From the NCBI GenBank assembly GCA_045576295.1, contig JAZNGF010000029.1:1-35287 (forward strand): a DNA stretch of 35,287 bases. The letters are read 5' to 3'. This document shows positions 23,218 through 31,693 of the stretch, one piece after another. A model generated the notes under the pieces. It was not told where the DNA came from. It searched no databases and saw only the letters and a program-made list of their open reading frames with translations. This DNA comes from CAVALG01 sp045576295 (GTDB taxonomy: Bacteria > Bacillota > Clostridia > Oscillospirales > Acutalibacteraceae). Positions within the stretch are counted from its first letter, which is position 1; every line of letters begins with the position of its first letter. A program made the translations under genes and the position numbers.

Positions 23218-23529
23218 TTGGGTAAAAAAATAAAACTTGGCATAAAAAAGAATAAAAGCCGCATAAATCTATTCCCAAATTCAGCCGAAGTTTACGGCCT
23301 GCCGGGCGAGGTTAAAACCGAACTGTGCTCAAACCGAACTGCCACGGTTGAGGGCTTTAAAAGTGTGCTTCAATATTATGAAAACCTTATTAAGTTGGCG
23401 GTTAAGGGCGGCAGCATAACCTTTATAGGTAGCGACCTTCGCATTACCGTTTTAAGCGACGATGGCGCCGAAATTCGCGGCAACATTCAGTCGATTGAAT
23501 ACGATATAAATAAAAATCGTAAACACTGA
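23218..23529 (+). CDS. yqfC: Sporulation protein YqfC (YabP/YqfC family)
   Basis: 103 aa, normal length. After a basic start (GKKIKLGIKKNKSRINLFPNSAEV) come LPGEVKTELCSNRTATVEGFKSVLQYYENLIKLAV and a beta-rich end with SITFIGSDLRI, the pattern of the YabP/YqfC family, which acts in the mother cell around spore envelope formation. A TTG start at 23218 is chosen because GGGGGA lies 9 nt upstream; a GTG five codons earlier overlaps that site. It stands 22 bp before yqfD, as in Bacillus. Confidence 0.9.
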   Translation: MGKKIKLGIKKNKSRINLFPNSAEVYGLPGEVKTELCSNRTATVEGFKSVLQYYENLIKLAVKGGSITFIGSDLRITVLSDDGAEIRGNIQSIEYDINKNRKH

Positions 23530-23551
23530 TTAAAACAAGGTGGGGTGACAA

Positions 23552-24742
23552 ATGATTATTGCAAAAATATATAGGTTTGCTTGCGGATATGTGCGTTTTA
23601 GTGCGGTAGGCGAAAGCCCTGAAGAAATACTTAACGCCTTTTCACACTGCGGCGCAGATGTTTGGGATATGCGCCGCGTGGGCAGCGAGATTGAAGCATC
23701 GGTTAAACTGCAAAGCTATAAAAAAATTCGAACCATCAGGGGCAAAAACGCGCGCACCAAGGTTATAAAACGCATAGGTGTTCCCTTTTTAATAAGGCGG
23801 TATAGGCACAGAACTGGGCTTTTGGCAGGATTCATTTTGTTCATTGCGGCGCTCGCCATTCTGCCAAACTTTATTTGGAATGTTCAAATCGTTGGCAACG
23901 AAGCCATTCCCTCGGGCACTATATATGAAGCGCTGGCAGAACTTGGTGTGCGAGAAGGGGTTCCGCGAAAGAGCATAGATTCGGGCGAAATCAGAGCGAA
24001 ACTCCCATTAAAGGTGGGTGGAATTTCGTGGGCCTCGGTTAATGTTGAGGGGGTTCGCGCCACCGCAGAAATTAGCGAAGCGGTGGAGCACGAGGCAAAA
24101 GAAAAGCCGCCCTGCAACCTTGTAGCGCTTCGCGACGGAATTATAACCAAAACCGAGGTTATAAACGGCGCGCTTGTAACCGGCCCCGGTGTTTCGGTTG
24201 CCAAAGGGCAGCTGTTAGTTTCGGGGGTTGTTGAATATAAAAACCAAACCTCGGCATTCAAGGCGGCCGAGGGCGTTATTGCCGCAAGAACAAACCGCAC
24301 ATTCAGTGTGTTTGTTCCATTAAAAAACACAAAAACCGTTAAAACGGGTAAAACACAAAAACGTTGCGTTGTTAGTTTTTTAGGCGCAGATATTCCGCTG
24401 TTTATAGGCAATGTTTCGGGGGATTATATTAAAAAAGACAGCTGCTATGTTTATTCTAAAAATGATATGTATATCCCCATAAAATTTTATAATTCCACAT
24501 TTTATAAAACGAAGCAGAACCACTACACATTAACGGAAAACGAGGCAATAAAACTTGCCGAACAAAAGCTAAATGAGTTTATCGAAAACGACAAACGGAT
24601 ACTCGGCGTTATATCATCGCAAGACAGCATAACAGTAAACCACGAAGGCGTTACGGTTATAAGAAAAGCAGTGGTTGAAGAAAATATCGCCGAAGAGGTT
24701 TTGCTTCTTTTTAACAGCCAAGAAGAGCAACATAAAAATTAG
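23552..24742 (+). CDS. yqfD: Sporulation protein YqfD
   Basis: 396 aa, full length. A cytoplasmic N-terminal domain (about 1-90) is followed by one membrane helix (HRTGLLAGFILFIAALAILPNFIW, about 87-110), then FIWNVQIVGNEAIPSGTIYEAL, a POTRA-like stretch, and the family block LVALRDGIITKTEVINGALVTGPGVSVAKGQLLVSG. YqfD is a sigma-E-dependent membrane protein needed for efficient sporulation. GGTGGGGTG lies just before the ATG. The 3' end is followed by phoH. Confidence 0.95.
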   Translation: MIIAKIYRFACGYVRFSAVGESPEEILNAFSHCGADVWDMRRVGSEIEASVKLQSYKKIRTIRGKNARTKVIKRIGVPFLIRRYRHRTGLLAGFILFIAALAILPNFIWNVQIVGNEAIPSGTIYEALAELGVREGVPRKSIDSGEIRAKLPLKVGGISWASVNVEGVRATAEISEAVEHEAKEKPPCNLVALRDGIITKTEVINGALVTGPGVSVAKGQLLVSGVVEYKNQTSAFKAAEGVIAARTNRTFSVFVPLKNTKTVKTGKTQKRCVVSFLGADIPLFIGNVSGDYIKKDSCYVYSKNDMYIPIKFYNSTFYKTKQNHYTLTENEAIKLAEQKLNEFIENDKRILGVISSQDSITVNHEGVTVIRKAVVEENIAEEVLLLFNSQEEQHKN

Positions 24743-24821
24743 CGCTAAAAATATAATTTTATACTGTAATTTGTGCCTGCCTTGTGTTACAATAATAAAA
24801 AACACTTTAGGGGGCATTGTT

Positions 24822-25790
24822 CTGGAACAGTCGGTTAATATTGAACAAATGGAACAGATAGTTGGCCTTTTTGGAAATTTCGATCAAAACATTAAATTTA
24901 TAGAACGCGAATACAGCGTTCAGGTTTATTCCCGCGAAAACGAAATAAAGGTTAAGGGTGAACCCCAGAATGTAAGCCGTGCTATGCGCGCTATCAACGC
25001 AATGATAGAAATGCTGAGTACAGGCGAAACCTTAACCGAACAAAACATTCGCTATATTATATCGCTCGTATCAGATAACGAAGATTCTAAAATTACCCAT
25101 TTAACCGATAGCGACTGCGTTTGCATAACCTCGCGCGGAAAGCCTGTTAAGGCTAAAACACTTGGGCAAAAAAAGTATATTGAAGCGATTGAAAACAACA
25201 CAATTACATTCGGCATTGGCCCTGCGGGAACAGGTAAAACCTACCTTGCGGTGGCCGAAGCGGTTGCGGCCTTTAAGCGCAAAGATATAAGCCGAATTAT
25301 CTTAACCCGCCCTGCCGTTGAAGCGGGCGAAAAATTAGGCTTTTTGCCGGGTGATTTACAGCAAAAGGTTGACCCATACCTGCGCCCTTTATACGATGCG
25401 CTTTTTGATATGCTGGGTGGGGAGCATTTCACCCACTGCCAAGAGCGCGGCGACATTGAAGTGGCGCCATTGGCTTATATGCGCGGCCGAACCCTTGACG
25501 ATAGCTTTATTATACTCGACGAAGCCCAAAACACCACAAGCGAGCAGATGAAGATGTTCTTAACAAGGCTTGGCAATAATTCGAAGGCCGTTGTAACGGG
25601 CGATATCACCCAGATCGACCTGCCCGACGGCAAGGTATCAGGCCTTAAAGAGGCTGTGCATATTTTAAAAAATATAAACGATATAGCCATTATAAGGTTC
25701 AGCGAAAAGGATGTTGTGCGCCACCGCTTGGTGCAAGAGATTGTTAAAGCGTATGACCACGCAAGAGAGAGAAAAAACCGCGGCGTTTAA
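24822..25790 (+). CDS. phoH: PhoH family ATPase (PhoH-like, RNA-associated)
   Basis: 322 aa from a probable CTG start at 24822. Walker A GPAGTGKT lies at 133-140 and Walker B FIILDEAQN near 225-233, followed by VTGDITQIDLPDG, all typical of the PhoH helicase-like core. An N-terminal KH-like domain (about 1-75: VNIEQMEQIVGLFGNFDQNIKFIE) is present. PhoH/YbeY pairs act with era in rRNA maturation. The frame is open further upstream to an ATG at 24675, inside yqfD, but that has no ribosome-binding site. GGGGG sits 7 nt before the CTG, and family members begin at this point. The next Met is nine codons later. Confidence 0.93.
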   Translation: MEQSVNIEQMEQIVGLFGNFDQNIKFIEREYSVQVYSRENEIKVKGEPQNVSRAMRAINAMIEMLSTGETLTEQNIRYIISLVSDNEDSKITHLTDSDCVCITSRGKPVKAKTLGQKKYIEAIENNTITFGIGPAGTGKTYLAVAEAVAAFKRKDISRIILTRPAVEAGEKLGFLPGDLQQKVDPYLRPLYDALFDMLGGEHFTHCQERGDIEVAPLAYMRGRTLDDSFIILDEAQNTTSEQMKMFLTRLGNNSKAVVTGDITQIDLPDGKVSGLKEAVHILKNINDIAIIRFSEKDVVRHRLVQEIVKAYDHARERKNRGV

Positions 25791-25815
25791 GTTGCTGCCA
25801 CCGAAAGGATAAATT

Positions 25816-26298
25816 ATGAGCCGAGTTACAATTGATTTTTCACTCCCCGAAAACGCGCCCGAAATAACAAATGAAACCACAGCACTTATTCAGTCGGCCT
25901 GTGAAGCGGCGCTTGAATATGAAAACTTTGAAGGGGATGCAGAAATTTCGGTTACCATTACCGATAATGCCGAAATAAAAGAACTAAACTTTGCCCACCG
26001 CGGAATCGACAAGGCAACAGATGTGCTTTCCTTCCCGCTTGGAGAAAACGGCAGGTATGATAAAAACCTTGCAAGCGGCGCTTATATGCTTGGCGATATT
26101 GTTATCTCTTTAGAGCGCGCCACCGAGCAAGCAAAGGAATACGGCCATTCGCTTCGCCGAGAGATTGCCTTTTTAACTGTTCATTCGGTTTTGCATTTGC
26201 TCGGGTACGACCACGTTAACAACGAGGAAGAAGAACGCGAAATGTTTAAAAAGCAGGATGAAATTTTAAAAGCTATGGGGGTTACAAGAGAGCAATGA
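25816..26298 (+). CDS. ybeY: Endoribonuclease YbeY (16S rRNA 3' maturation)
   Basis: 160 aa. The metal-binding signature TVHSVLHLLGYDH has His123, His127 and His133 in the family's HxxxHxxxxxH spacing; TDVLSFPL at about 68-75 is the second conserved block. YbeY is a zinc-dependent single-strand RNase for rRNA processing and quality control. GAAAGGA precedes the ATG. It lies 25 bp after phoH, and its stop overlaps the start of the next gene (ATGA), implying coupled translation. Confidence 0.97.
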   Translation: MSRVTIDFSLPENAPEITNETTALIQSACEAALEYENFEGDAEISVTITDNAEIKELNFAHRGIDKATDVLSFPLGENGRYDKNLASGAYMLGDIVISLERATEQAKEYGHSLRREIAFLTVHSVLHLLGYDHVNNEEEEREMFKKQDEILKAMGVTREQ

Positions 26299-26756
26299 AA
26301 GGTTTTTTTAAAAGCTTTGCATTTGCGTTTTCGGGTGTTGCCGCCGCCTTTAAAACGGGCCGGAACCTTCGCTTTATGTTCAGCTTTGCGCTGTTGGCAG
26401 TTGCAGTTTTCGCGCCCATTGTTAAAAGTGCCGCCTATTGGTGCATAATAACCGCGCTTATAGGTTTAACCCTTAGCTCGGAAATGTTTAATTCGAGCAT
26501 TGAACGAATATGCGACCGAATAACCAAATCACACGACACCGATATAAAATTTATTAAAGACACTGCCGCAGGCGCAGTTTTAACCCTTTGCATTTTCGAT
26601 ACAACAGCCGGGTGCGTTATTCTGTTATCACACGGAAGGCTTTTAAAGTTTATAGAGTTTTGCCTTGAAAACCCTTGGTACATAGCGGTTTTGGCAGTTA
26701 TAGTTTTAATTGGGGCATTAATAACCCCGCAGAAGAAAAAAAGAAACGGAGAATAA
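26295..26756 (+). CDS. dgkA: Diacylglycerol/undecaprenol kinase (DgkA family)
   Basis: 153 aa. It has three N-terminal-to-central membrane helices plus a fourth at the C-terminus (about 128-146), longer than the minimal ~120-aa enzyme. The catalytic block is SSEMFNSSIERICDRI...HDTDIKFIKDTAAGAVL, with the Glu and Asn expected to bind Mg-ATP. In Gram-positives this enzyme phosphorylates undecaprenol to renew the cell-wall lipid carrier. The ATGA overlap with ybeY and 3-bp gap to era place it in the same operon. No cytidine deaminase gene is inserted before era, unlike in Bacillus. Confidence 0.93.
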   Translation: MKGFFKSFAFAFSGVAAAFKTGRNLRFMFSFALLAVAVFAPIVKSAAYWCIITALIGLTLSSEMFNSSIERICDRITKSHDTDIKFIKDTAAGAVLTLCIFDTTAGCVILLSHGRLLKFIEFCLENPWYIAVLAVIVLIGALITPQKKKRNGE

Positions 26757-26759
26757 AAT

Positions 26760-27683
26760 ATGCAAGAGCAAACCTCGGCATTTATTGCAATAATAGGCCG
26801 CCCCAATGTTGGAAAATCATCAATACTTAACCGCATTATAGGCCAAAAGGTTGCAATAGTGTCTGACAAGCCCCAAACCACCAGAACCCGCATTATGGGC
26901 GTTTTAAATAAAGATGAAGCACAGTTAGTTTATATCGACACCCCGGGCTTTCACAAACCGCGAAACACATTAGGCCAAAATATGATAAAGGCCGTGAGCG
27001 ATGGTATGAACGATGTTGACACCGTTACGCTTGTTATTGAAGCCAAGCCTAAATTTGGCTTTACTGCCGATAATCTTCCCGCGGCCGAGCTTGAACTTAT
27101 TAACGAAATTAAGCGCCGCCGCCTGCCCGCAATATTGGTTATAAACAAAACCGATTTACTTGAAGATAAATCAGAGCTTTTACCCGTTATTGCAGCATAC
27201 AGCAACCTTTACGATTTCAGCGCCGTTGTTCCCGTTTCGGCTGTAAGTGGGCAAGGCATTGATGCGCTGCTCGGCGAGCAGTTAAAGTTTGCTGCCCCTT
27301 CGCCCCACTTTTTCGATAGCGATTCATACACCGACCAACCCGAACGCGTTATGACTGCCGAAATTATTAGGGAAAAGTTTTTGCGCCTTATGGACAAGGA
27401 GATCCCGCACGGAATTGCCGTTGACATTGAAAGTTTTAAAGAACGCACAGGCAAATCGGGAGAAACAATAATGGACCTTGGCGCCGTTATATACTGCGAA
27501 CGCGAAAGCCATAAGGGAATGGTAATCGGCAAGGGTGGAGCAATGCTTAAAAAAGCGGGAACTTACGCGCGGCAAGACCTTGAAGCATTTTTTGATTGCA
27601 AGGTAAACCTTAAACTTTGGGTTAAGGTTAAGGAAGACTGGCGAAACCGCCAAGGAATTATTCACACCTTAGGGCTTGACTAA
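26760..27683 (+). CDS. era: GTPase Era
   Basis: 307 aa, full length. G1 is GRPNVGKS (about 13-20), G2 lies in KPQTTR, G3 is DTPG with the FHKPRNTLG continuation, and G4 is NKTD. The C-terminal KH domain shows VIGKGGAMLKKAGTYARQDLE, which binds the 3' end of 16S rRNA. Era is essential for 30S assembly and works with YbeY, two genes upstream. ACGGAG precedes the ATG. Next comes the small yqzL-like gene and recO, the standard Firmicutes order. Confidence 0.98.
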   Translation: MQEQTSAFIAIIGRPNVGKSSILNRIIGQKVAIVSDKPQTTRTRIMGVLNKDEAQLVYIDTPGFHKPRNTLGQNMIKAVSDGMNDVDTVTLVIEAKPKFGFTADNLPAAELELINEIKRRRLPAILVINKTDLLEDKSELLPVIAAYSNLYDFSAVVPVSAVSGQGIDALLGEQLKFAAPSPHFFDSDSYTDQPERVMTAEIIREKFLRLMDKEIPHGIAVDIESFKERTGKSGETIMDLGAVIYCERESHKGMVIGKGGAMLKKAGTYARQDLEAFFDCKVNLKLWVKVKEDWRNRQGIIHTLGLD

Positions 27684-27758
27684 TATTACCTTTTATAAAA
27701 CTACAGGCTGTTCATAAAATATTACCGTTGAGTTTTATTTTACCCATTGGAGGATCTT

Positions 27759-27917
27759 ATGAACAGTATGCAAGCATGGAATAAATTTTTAAAAACAGGT
27801 GCCATTGAAGATTATCTTACCTACTCAAGGTGCCGTAAAACGGAAGCGGAAGTTCGGGATATTTATGAAAATCAAAACACGGGGCCTGGTTCTGAGAGAA
27901 ATGAATATAAAAGATAA
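27759..27917 (+). CDS. YqzL-like small protein between era and recO
   Basis: 52 aa: MNSMQAWNKFLKTGAIEDYL, then TYSRCRKTEAEVRDIYENQN, then TGPGSERNEYKR. A very strong TTGGAGGA site lies about 6 nt before the ATG. Position (between era and recO) and the start pattern W-x-x-F-x-x-TG-x-I-x-x-YL match Bacillus YqzL, a ~47-aa protein of unknown function. Its last 53 bases overlap recO in another frame, so recO translation may depend on it. The family call is from memory of the motif and position, not from a search. Confidence 0.75.
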   Translation: MNSMQAWNKFLKTGAIEDYLTYSRCRKTEAEVRDIYENQNTGPGSERNEYKR

Positions 27918-28608
27918 CGATAAGCTTTTGTTTATCTTATCGGAAGATTTAGGCCCCATCAGGGCATTCGCCAACGGGGTTCGCAAGATGGGGCATAAAA
28001 ATGCCGCCGCCTCTGCGGCCCTTTGTTTTGCCGATTTCACGGTTAACAAAAGCCGCTCGGGCGATACATACACAGTTACCGAAACCGAGGTTGTTGAAAT
28101 GTTTTTCGAACTTCGGCGCGATATATTAAACCTTACCGTGGCGCAATATATTTGCGAAATTTGCGGCACATTTGCGGCCGAAAATGAACCTGCAGGCGAA
28201 ATTCTAAGCCTTGCTCTAAATTCGCTTTACTGCCTTGTTATGAATAAGCAAAGCCCGCTTCTTGTTAAGGCAGTGGCCGAGCTTCGCCTTTGCTCTATTT
28301 GCGGATATATGCCCGACCTTGATGTTTGCGCCGAATGCGGTCAGCCAAACGGGGATATGCTGCTAAATATTACCGACGGCAGAATTTACTGTACATCCTG
28401 CGCGGGCGCATCGCAAGAATTTTTAAAACTCGATGCCACCTTACTCGCCGCAATGAGGCACATTACACTTTCAGAGCCTAAACGGATATTTTCATTTAAA
28501 ATCCCCGAACTTCAAGAAAAAAAGCTTTCCTACATAACCGAAAAGTATACCATTAACCAAACCGAGCAAAAGCCTAAAACACTTTCATTTTTGCACAGTT
28601 TGATTTAA
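27865..28608 (+). CDS. recO: DNA repair protein RecO
   Basis: 247 aa from ATG 27865. RecO loads RecA at gaps with RecR. The N-terminal OB domain reads KTRGLVLREMNIKDNDKLLFILSEDLG, which begins exactly like the family; an in-frame ATG 22 codons earlier adds non-family residues. The zinc finger is CSICGY...CAECGQ...YCTSC in the C-terminal half (about 151-190). The start lies inside the yqzL-like gene, with only a weak GGGA site. It is 20 bp before mutS2. Confidence 0.95.
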   Translation: MKIKTRGLVLREMNIKDNDKLLFILSEDLGPIRAFANGVRKMGHKNAAASAALCFADFTVNKSRSGDTYTVTETEVVEMFFELRRDILNLTVAQYICEICGTFAAENEPAGEILSLALNSLYCLVMNKQSPLLVKAVAELRLCSICGYMPDLDVCAECGQPNGDMLLNITDGRIYCTSCAGASQEFLKLDATLLAAMRHITLSEPKRIFSFKIPELQEKKLSYITEKYTINQTEQKPKTLSFLHSLI

Positions 28609-28628
28609 ACCTTTAAGGAGAGGCCGAA

Positions 28629-31016
28629 ATGCAACACCTACGCAACCAAAACCACATAATGCTTGAGCTTGATAAAATTTTAGCACTGCTTGCCGATTGC
28701 GCCGGAATGAACGACGCAAAGGAGTTGTGCCTTTCACTTGAGCCCTCAAGCAACATTGAAACTGTTAAATCCCGCCTCGCCGAAACCGATGAAGCCTATA
28801 TTATGATAGCGAAATACGGTGCACCGTCATTCGGCGGTGCTAAAAATGTTGGTGGGCCACTCGCCCGTGCAGAAGCGGGCTCGGTTTTATCAATAAAAGA
28901 ACTTTTAAACATCGGTGAAACGCTTAGAATTATTCGTTCGGTTAAAGAATGGCGCGGCCATTTCGGCGGCGAATCACTCCCCGAAACCGATAAATATTTT
29001 GAAACGCTCACACCCTGTAAATACTTTGAAGAAAAGATACTATCAAGCATTAAAAACGAAGAAGAACTTTTCGACGAAGCCTCACCCACCCTTTCAGACA
29101 TACGAAGAAAAATTCGCTCAAACGCGCTCAACGTGCGCGACAGGCTTGACAGAATGATAAAGGGCGGCGCCACCGCAAGATATTTGCAGGATGCCATTGT
29201 TACCCAGCGCGACGGCAGATTTGTTGTTCCCGTAAAGGTTGAACACCGCGCGCAGGTGCCGGGCCTCGTTCACGATACATCGTCTTCAGGTGCTACCGTG
29301 TTTATTGAGCCAATGGCGGTTGTTGAGCTTAACAACGAAATAAAAATTCTTTATTCAAAAGAGGCCGACGAAATCGAACGCATTTTAGCAGAACTATCGG
29401 CCGATGCGGCAGGGATATGCGAATCGGTTAAACGGTCGTATAAAGCGCTTGTGCACATAAACTTTATTTTCGCCAAGGCCGACCTTGCCTTTAAAATGAA
29501 GGCAAGCACCCCCGAGGTTAACACTGCGGGTAAAGTGTTTTTGAAAAACGCGCGCCACCCGCTGATCCACAAAAACCGCGTTGTTCCCATAACCGCTTCT
29601 TTAGGGCTCGATTTCGACACGCTTATTATCACAGGCCCTAACACGGGCGGTAAAACCGTAACTATAAAAACCATTGGGCTTTTAACGCTTATGGCAATGT
29701 GCGGCCTTATGATACCCTGTGATGACGGCAGCCGAGTTTCGGTGTTCCGGCACGTTCTTGCCGACATTGGCGATGAACAAAGCATTGAACAATCGCTTTC
29801 AACCTTTTCGGCGCATATGACCAACATTGTTTCAATTTTAAACAAGGCCGACAGTAAAAGTCTTGTTTTAATAGATGAATTGGGTTCGGGAACCGACCCT
29901 GTTGAGGGCGCAGCGTTGGCAACGGCGGTTTTAACCCAGCTTCGCCGAGGTGGCGCGCTTATTGCCGCAACAACCCACTATGCCGAACTTAAAACCTTCG
30001 CCCTTAACACCGAAGGCGTTTGCAACGCTTCTTGCGAATTTGATGTTGAAACACTCTCGCCCACATATAGGCTAATTATTGGAACACCTGGGCGCTCGAA
30101 CGCCTTTGCAATCTCAAAAAGATTAGGCCTTGCCGAAAGCATTATAACCGAGGCCGAAGGCCTTATATCGAAAGATAACAGGCAGTTTGAAGAAACCTTA
30201 TCGGCACTTGATAAAGCGCGGCAGGAAGCCGAAGCCGAGCGCAGGCAGGCAGAAAAAATTCGCATTGAATTAGAGCTTGAAAAGCAAAAAAACAAGCAGC
30301 GAACCGAGAATATGAACGTTTCGCGCGAGCGTTTGATGGAACGCGCCCGAGAAGAAGCGAGAGCCGTTGTTGACAAGGCCCGAGCCGAAGCTAACCGCTT
30401 GATTGATGAACTTGAAGCAATTAAAAAATCAGAAGCAAATAACGCGGCCGACCGCATTGCCCGTGCGCGCGCCGCGGCAAAATCAGGGCTTTCAAAACTT
30501 GAAGATATATCCGACCCGATTGTAAACAAAGAGGAAGAGGAATATTCACTTCCCCGCCCGCTTCAAATGGGCGATGAGGTTGAAATTTCCACCATTGGTA
30601 AAAGAGCTTCGGTTTTGCAGTTAGATGAAAAGTCAAAGCAGGCTTTAGTTCTTGCAGGTAGCATGAAAATGCGCGTGCCTTACGATAACCTCAGGCTTTT
30701 AAAGAAATCATCAAAACCCGAAGTTCCCAAAACGCGAAAGGTTAGCAGCAACATAAACCGCGCCGAACGAAAAGGCGCACTTGAAATTGACCTTCGCGGA
30801 ATGGCAAGCGATGAAGCAATTTTAGAGCTTGACAGATTTATCGACAATGCGCTTTTATCAAATATGGGGCAAATTTCAATCATTCACGGCAAGGGCACGG
30901 GTGTGCTTCGCAAGGCCGTTCAAGATTATTTAAGGCATCACCGCTCGGTAGTGAGGTTCCGCCTTGGCGTTTTTGGCGAGGGCGAAAGCGGCGTTACAAT
31001 AGCTGAACTTAAATAA
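28629..31016 (+). CDS. mutS2: MutS2 (Smr-domain DNA/ribosome-associated ATPase)
   Basis: 795 aa, full length. The MutS core has clamp and lever helices, then Walker A GPNTGGKT at 336-343, Walker B LVLIDELGSGTDP and the conserved TTHYAEL switch. A coiled-coil segment (about 515-605) follows. The C-terminal Smr domain (about 718-795) shows LEIDLRGMASDEA and IIHGKGTGVLRKAV, with the LDxR-like and HGxG motifs of the nuclease. MutS2 lacks the mismatch-binding domain; it is linked to suppression of recombination and, in Bacillus, to rescue of collided ribosomes. AAGGAG precedes the ATG. It is followed after 26 bp by rdgB. Confidence 0.97.
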   Translation: MQHLRNQNHIMLELDKILALLADCAGMNDAKELCLSLEPSSNIETVKSRLAETDEAYIMIAKYGAPSFGGAKNVGGPLARAEAGSVLSIKELLNIGETLRIIRSVKEWRGHFGGESLPETDKYFETLTPCKYFEEKILSSIKNEEELFDEASPTLSDIRRKIRSNALNVRDRLDRMIKGGATARYLQDAIVTQRDGRFVVPVKVEHRAQVPGLVHDTSSSGATVFIEPMAVVELNNEIKILYSKEADEIERILAELSADAAGICESVKRSYKALVHINFIFAKADLAFKMKASTPEVNTAGKVFLKNARHPLIHKNRVVPITASLGLDFDTLIITGPNTGGKTVTIKTIGLLTLMAMCGLMIPCDDGSRVSVFRHVLADIGDEQSIEQSLSTFSAHMTNIVSILNKADSKSLVLIDELGSGTDPVEGAALATAVLTQLRRGGALIAATTHYAELKTFALNTEGVCNASCEFDVETLSPTYRLIIGTPGRSNAFAISKRLGLAESIITEAEGLISKDNRQFEETLSALDKARQEAEAERRQAEKIRIELELEKQKNKQRTENMNVSRERLMERAREEARAVVDKARAEANRLIDELEAIKKSEANNAADRIARARAAAKSGLSKLEDISDPIVNKEEEEYSLPRPLQMGDEVEISTIGKRASVLQLDEKSKQALVLAGSMKMRVPYDNLRLLKKSSKPEVPKTRKVSSNINRAERKGALEIDLRGMASDEAILELDRFIDNALLSNMGQISIIHGKGTGVLRKAVQDYLRHHRSVVRFRLGVFGEGESGVTIAELK

Positions 31017-31042
31017 GCAGAAGCCAATTTCAGGAGGATGTT

Positions 31043-31624
31043 ATGGAACTTATAATTGCATCAAACAACAGCCACAAGCTTATAGAAATAAAGGCCATAC
31101 TCGGAAGCCGATTTGACAAAATTCTTTCGCTTAAAGAGGCTAACATTGACCACGAAACAGTTGAAGACGGAGAAACATTTTTAGAAAACGCCATTAAAAA
31201 AGCGCGCGAAATAACCGAAATAACAGGCAAATACGCCCTGGCAGACGACAGCGGCCTGTGTGTTGATGCGCTTGGCGGCGCACCGGGAGTTTATTCGGCC
31301 AGATTTTGCGGCGAACACGGAAACGATAAAGGAAATAACGACCTGCTTTTAGAAAAGCTCGAGGGTGTTACAAACCGTGCCGCTCACTTTACTGCCGCTA
31401 TAGCGCTTAGCTGCCCGAACGGCGAAATTTTAACCGCCGAAGGCCATTTTTATGGCGAAATAGGGTTTGAAGAAAAGGGCGAAAACGGTTTTGGGTATGA
31501 CCCGCTTTTCTATGTGCCCGAATACGGTTGCACATCGGCAGAAATGTCGCCCGAACAGAAAAACGAAATCAGCCACCGCAAAAAAGCGCTTGAAGAACTG
31601 CTTCAAAAACTAAATAACCAATAA
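31043..31624 (+). CDS. rdgB: XTP/dITP pyrophosphatase (RdgB/HAM1)
   Basis: 193 aa, full length. It hydrolyses dITP and XTP to monophosphates to keep deaminated purines out of DNA. The nucleotide-binding N-terminus is LIIASNNSHKLIEI, the catalytic block ADDSGLCVDALGGAPGVYSARF, and the C-terminal GFGYDPLFYVPEYGCTSAEM with SHRKKAL. AGGAGG lies 5 nt before the ATG. It ends the plus-strand run beginning at yqfC, just before a long inverted repeat. Confidence 0.97.
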   Translation: MELIIASNNSHKLIEIKAILGSRFDKILSLKEANIDHETVEDGETFLENAIKKAREITEITGKYALADDSGLCVDALGGAPGVYSARFCGEHGNDKGNNDLLLEKLEGVTNRAAHFTAAIALSCPNGEILTAEGHFYGEIGFEEKGENGFGYDPLFYVPEYGCTSAEMSPEQKNEISHRKKALEELLQKLNNQ

Positions 31625-31626
31625 GC

Positions 31627-31687
31627 AAAAGGGTAGCCTATGAGGCACACTTCTTTGTGGAGTGTGCCTCATAGGCTACCCTTAAAA
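31627..31687. terminator. Long perfect inverted repeat between rdgB and the glycosyltransferase gene
   Basis: A 23-bp perfect stem (31629-31651 with 31661-31683) and a 9-nt loop sit between two convergent genes. On the minus strand the stem is followed by TT then GCTTATT; on the plus strand by AAAATTTT. It is placed as a shared terminator but lacks a strong T-run either way. Confidence 0.6.
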
Positions 31688-31693
31688 TTTTAA

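Noticed and set aside
24675..24821. Extended N-terminus of phoH starting inside yqfD
   Set aside because: No ribosome-binding site, unrelated to the family N-terminus and overlapping yqfD; the open frame seems accidental.
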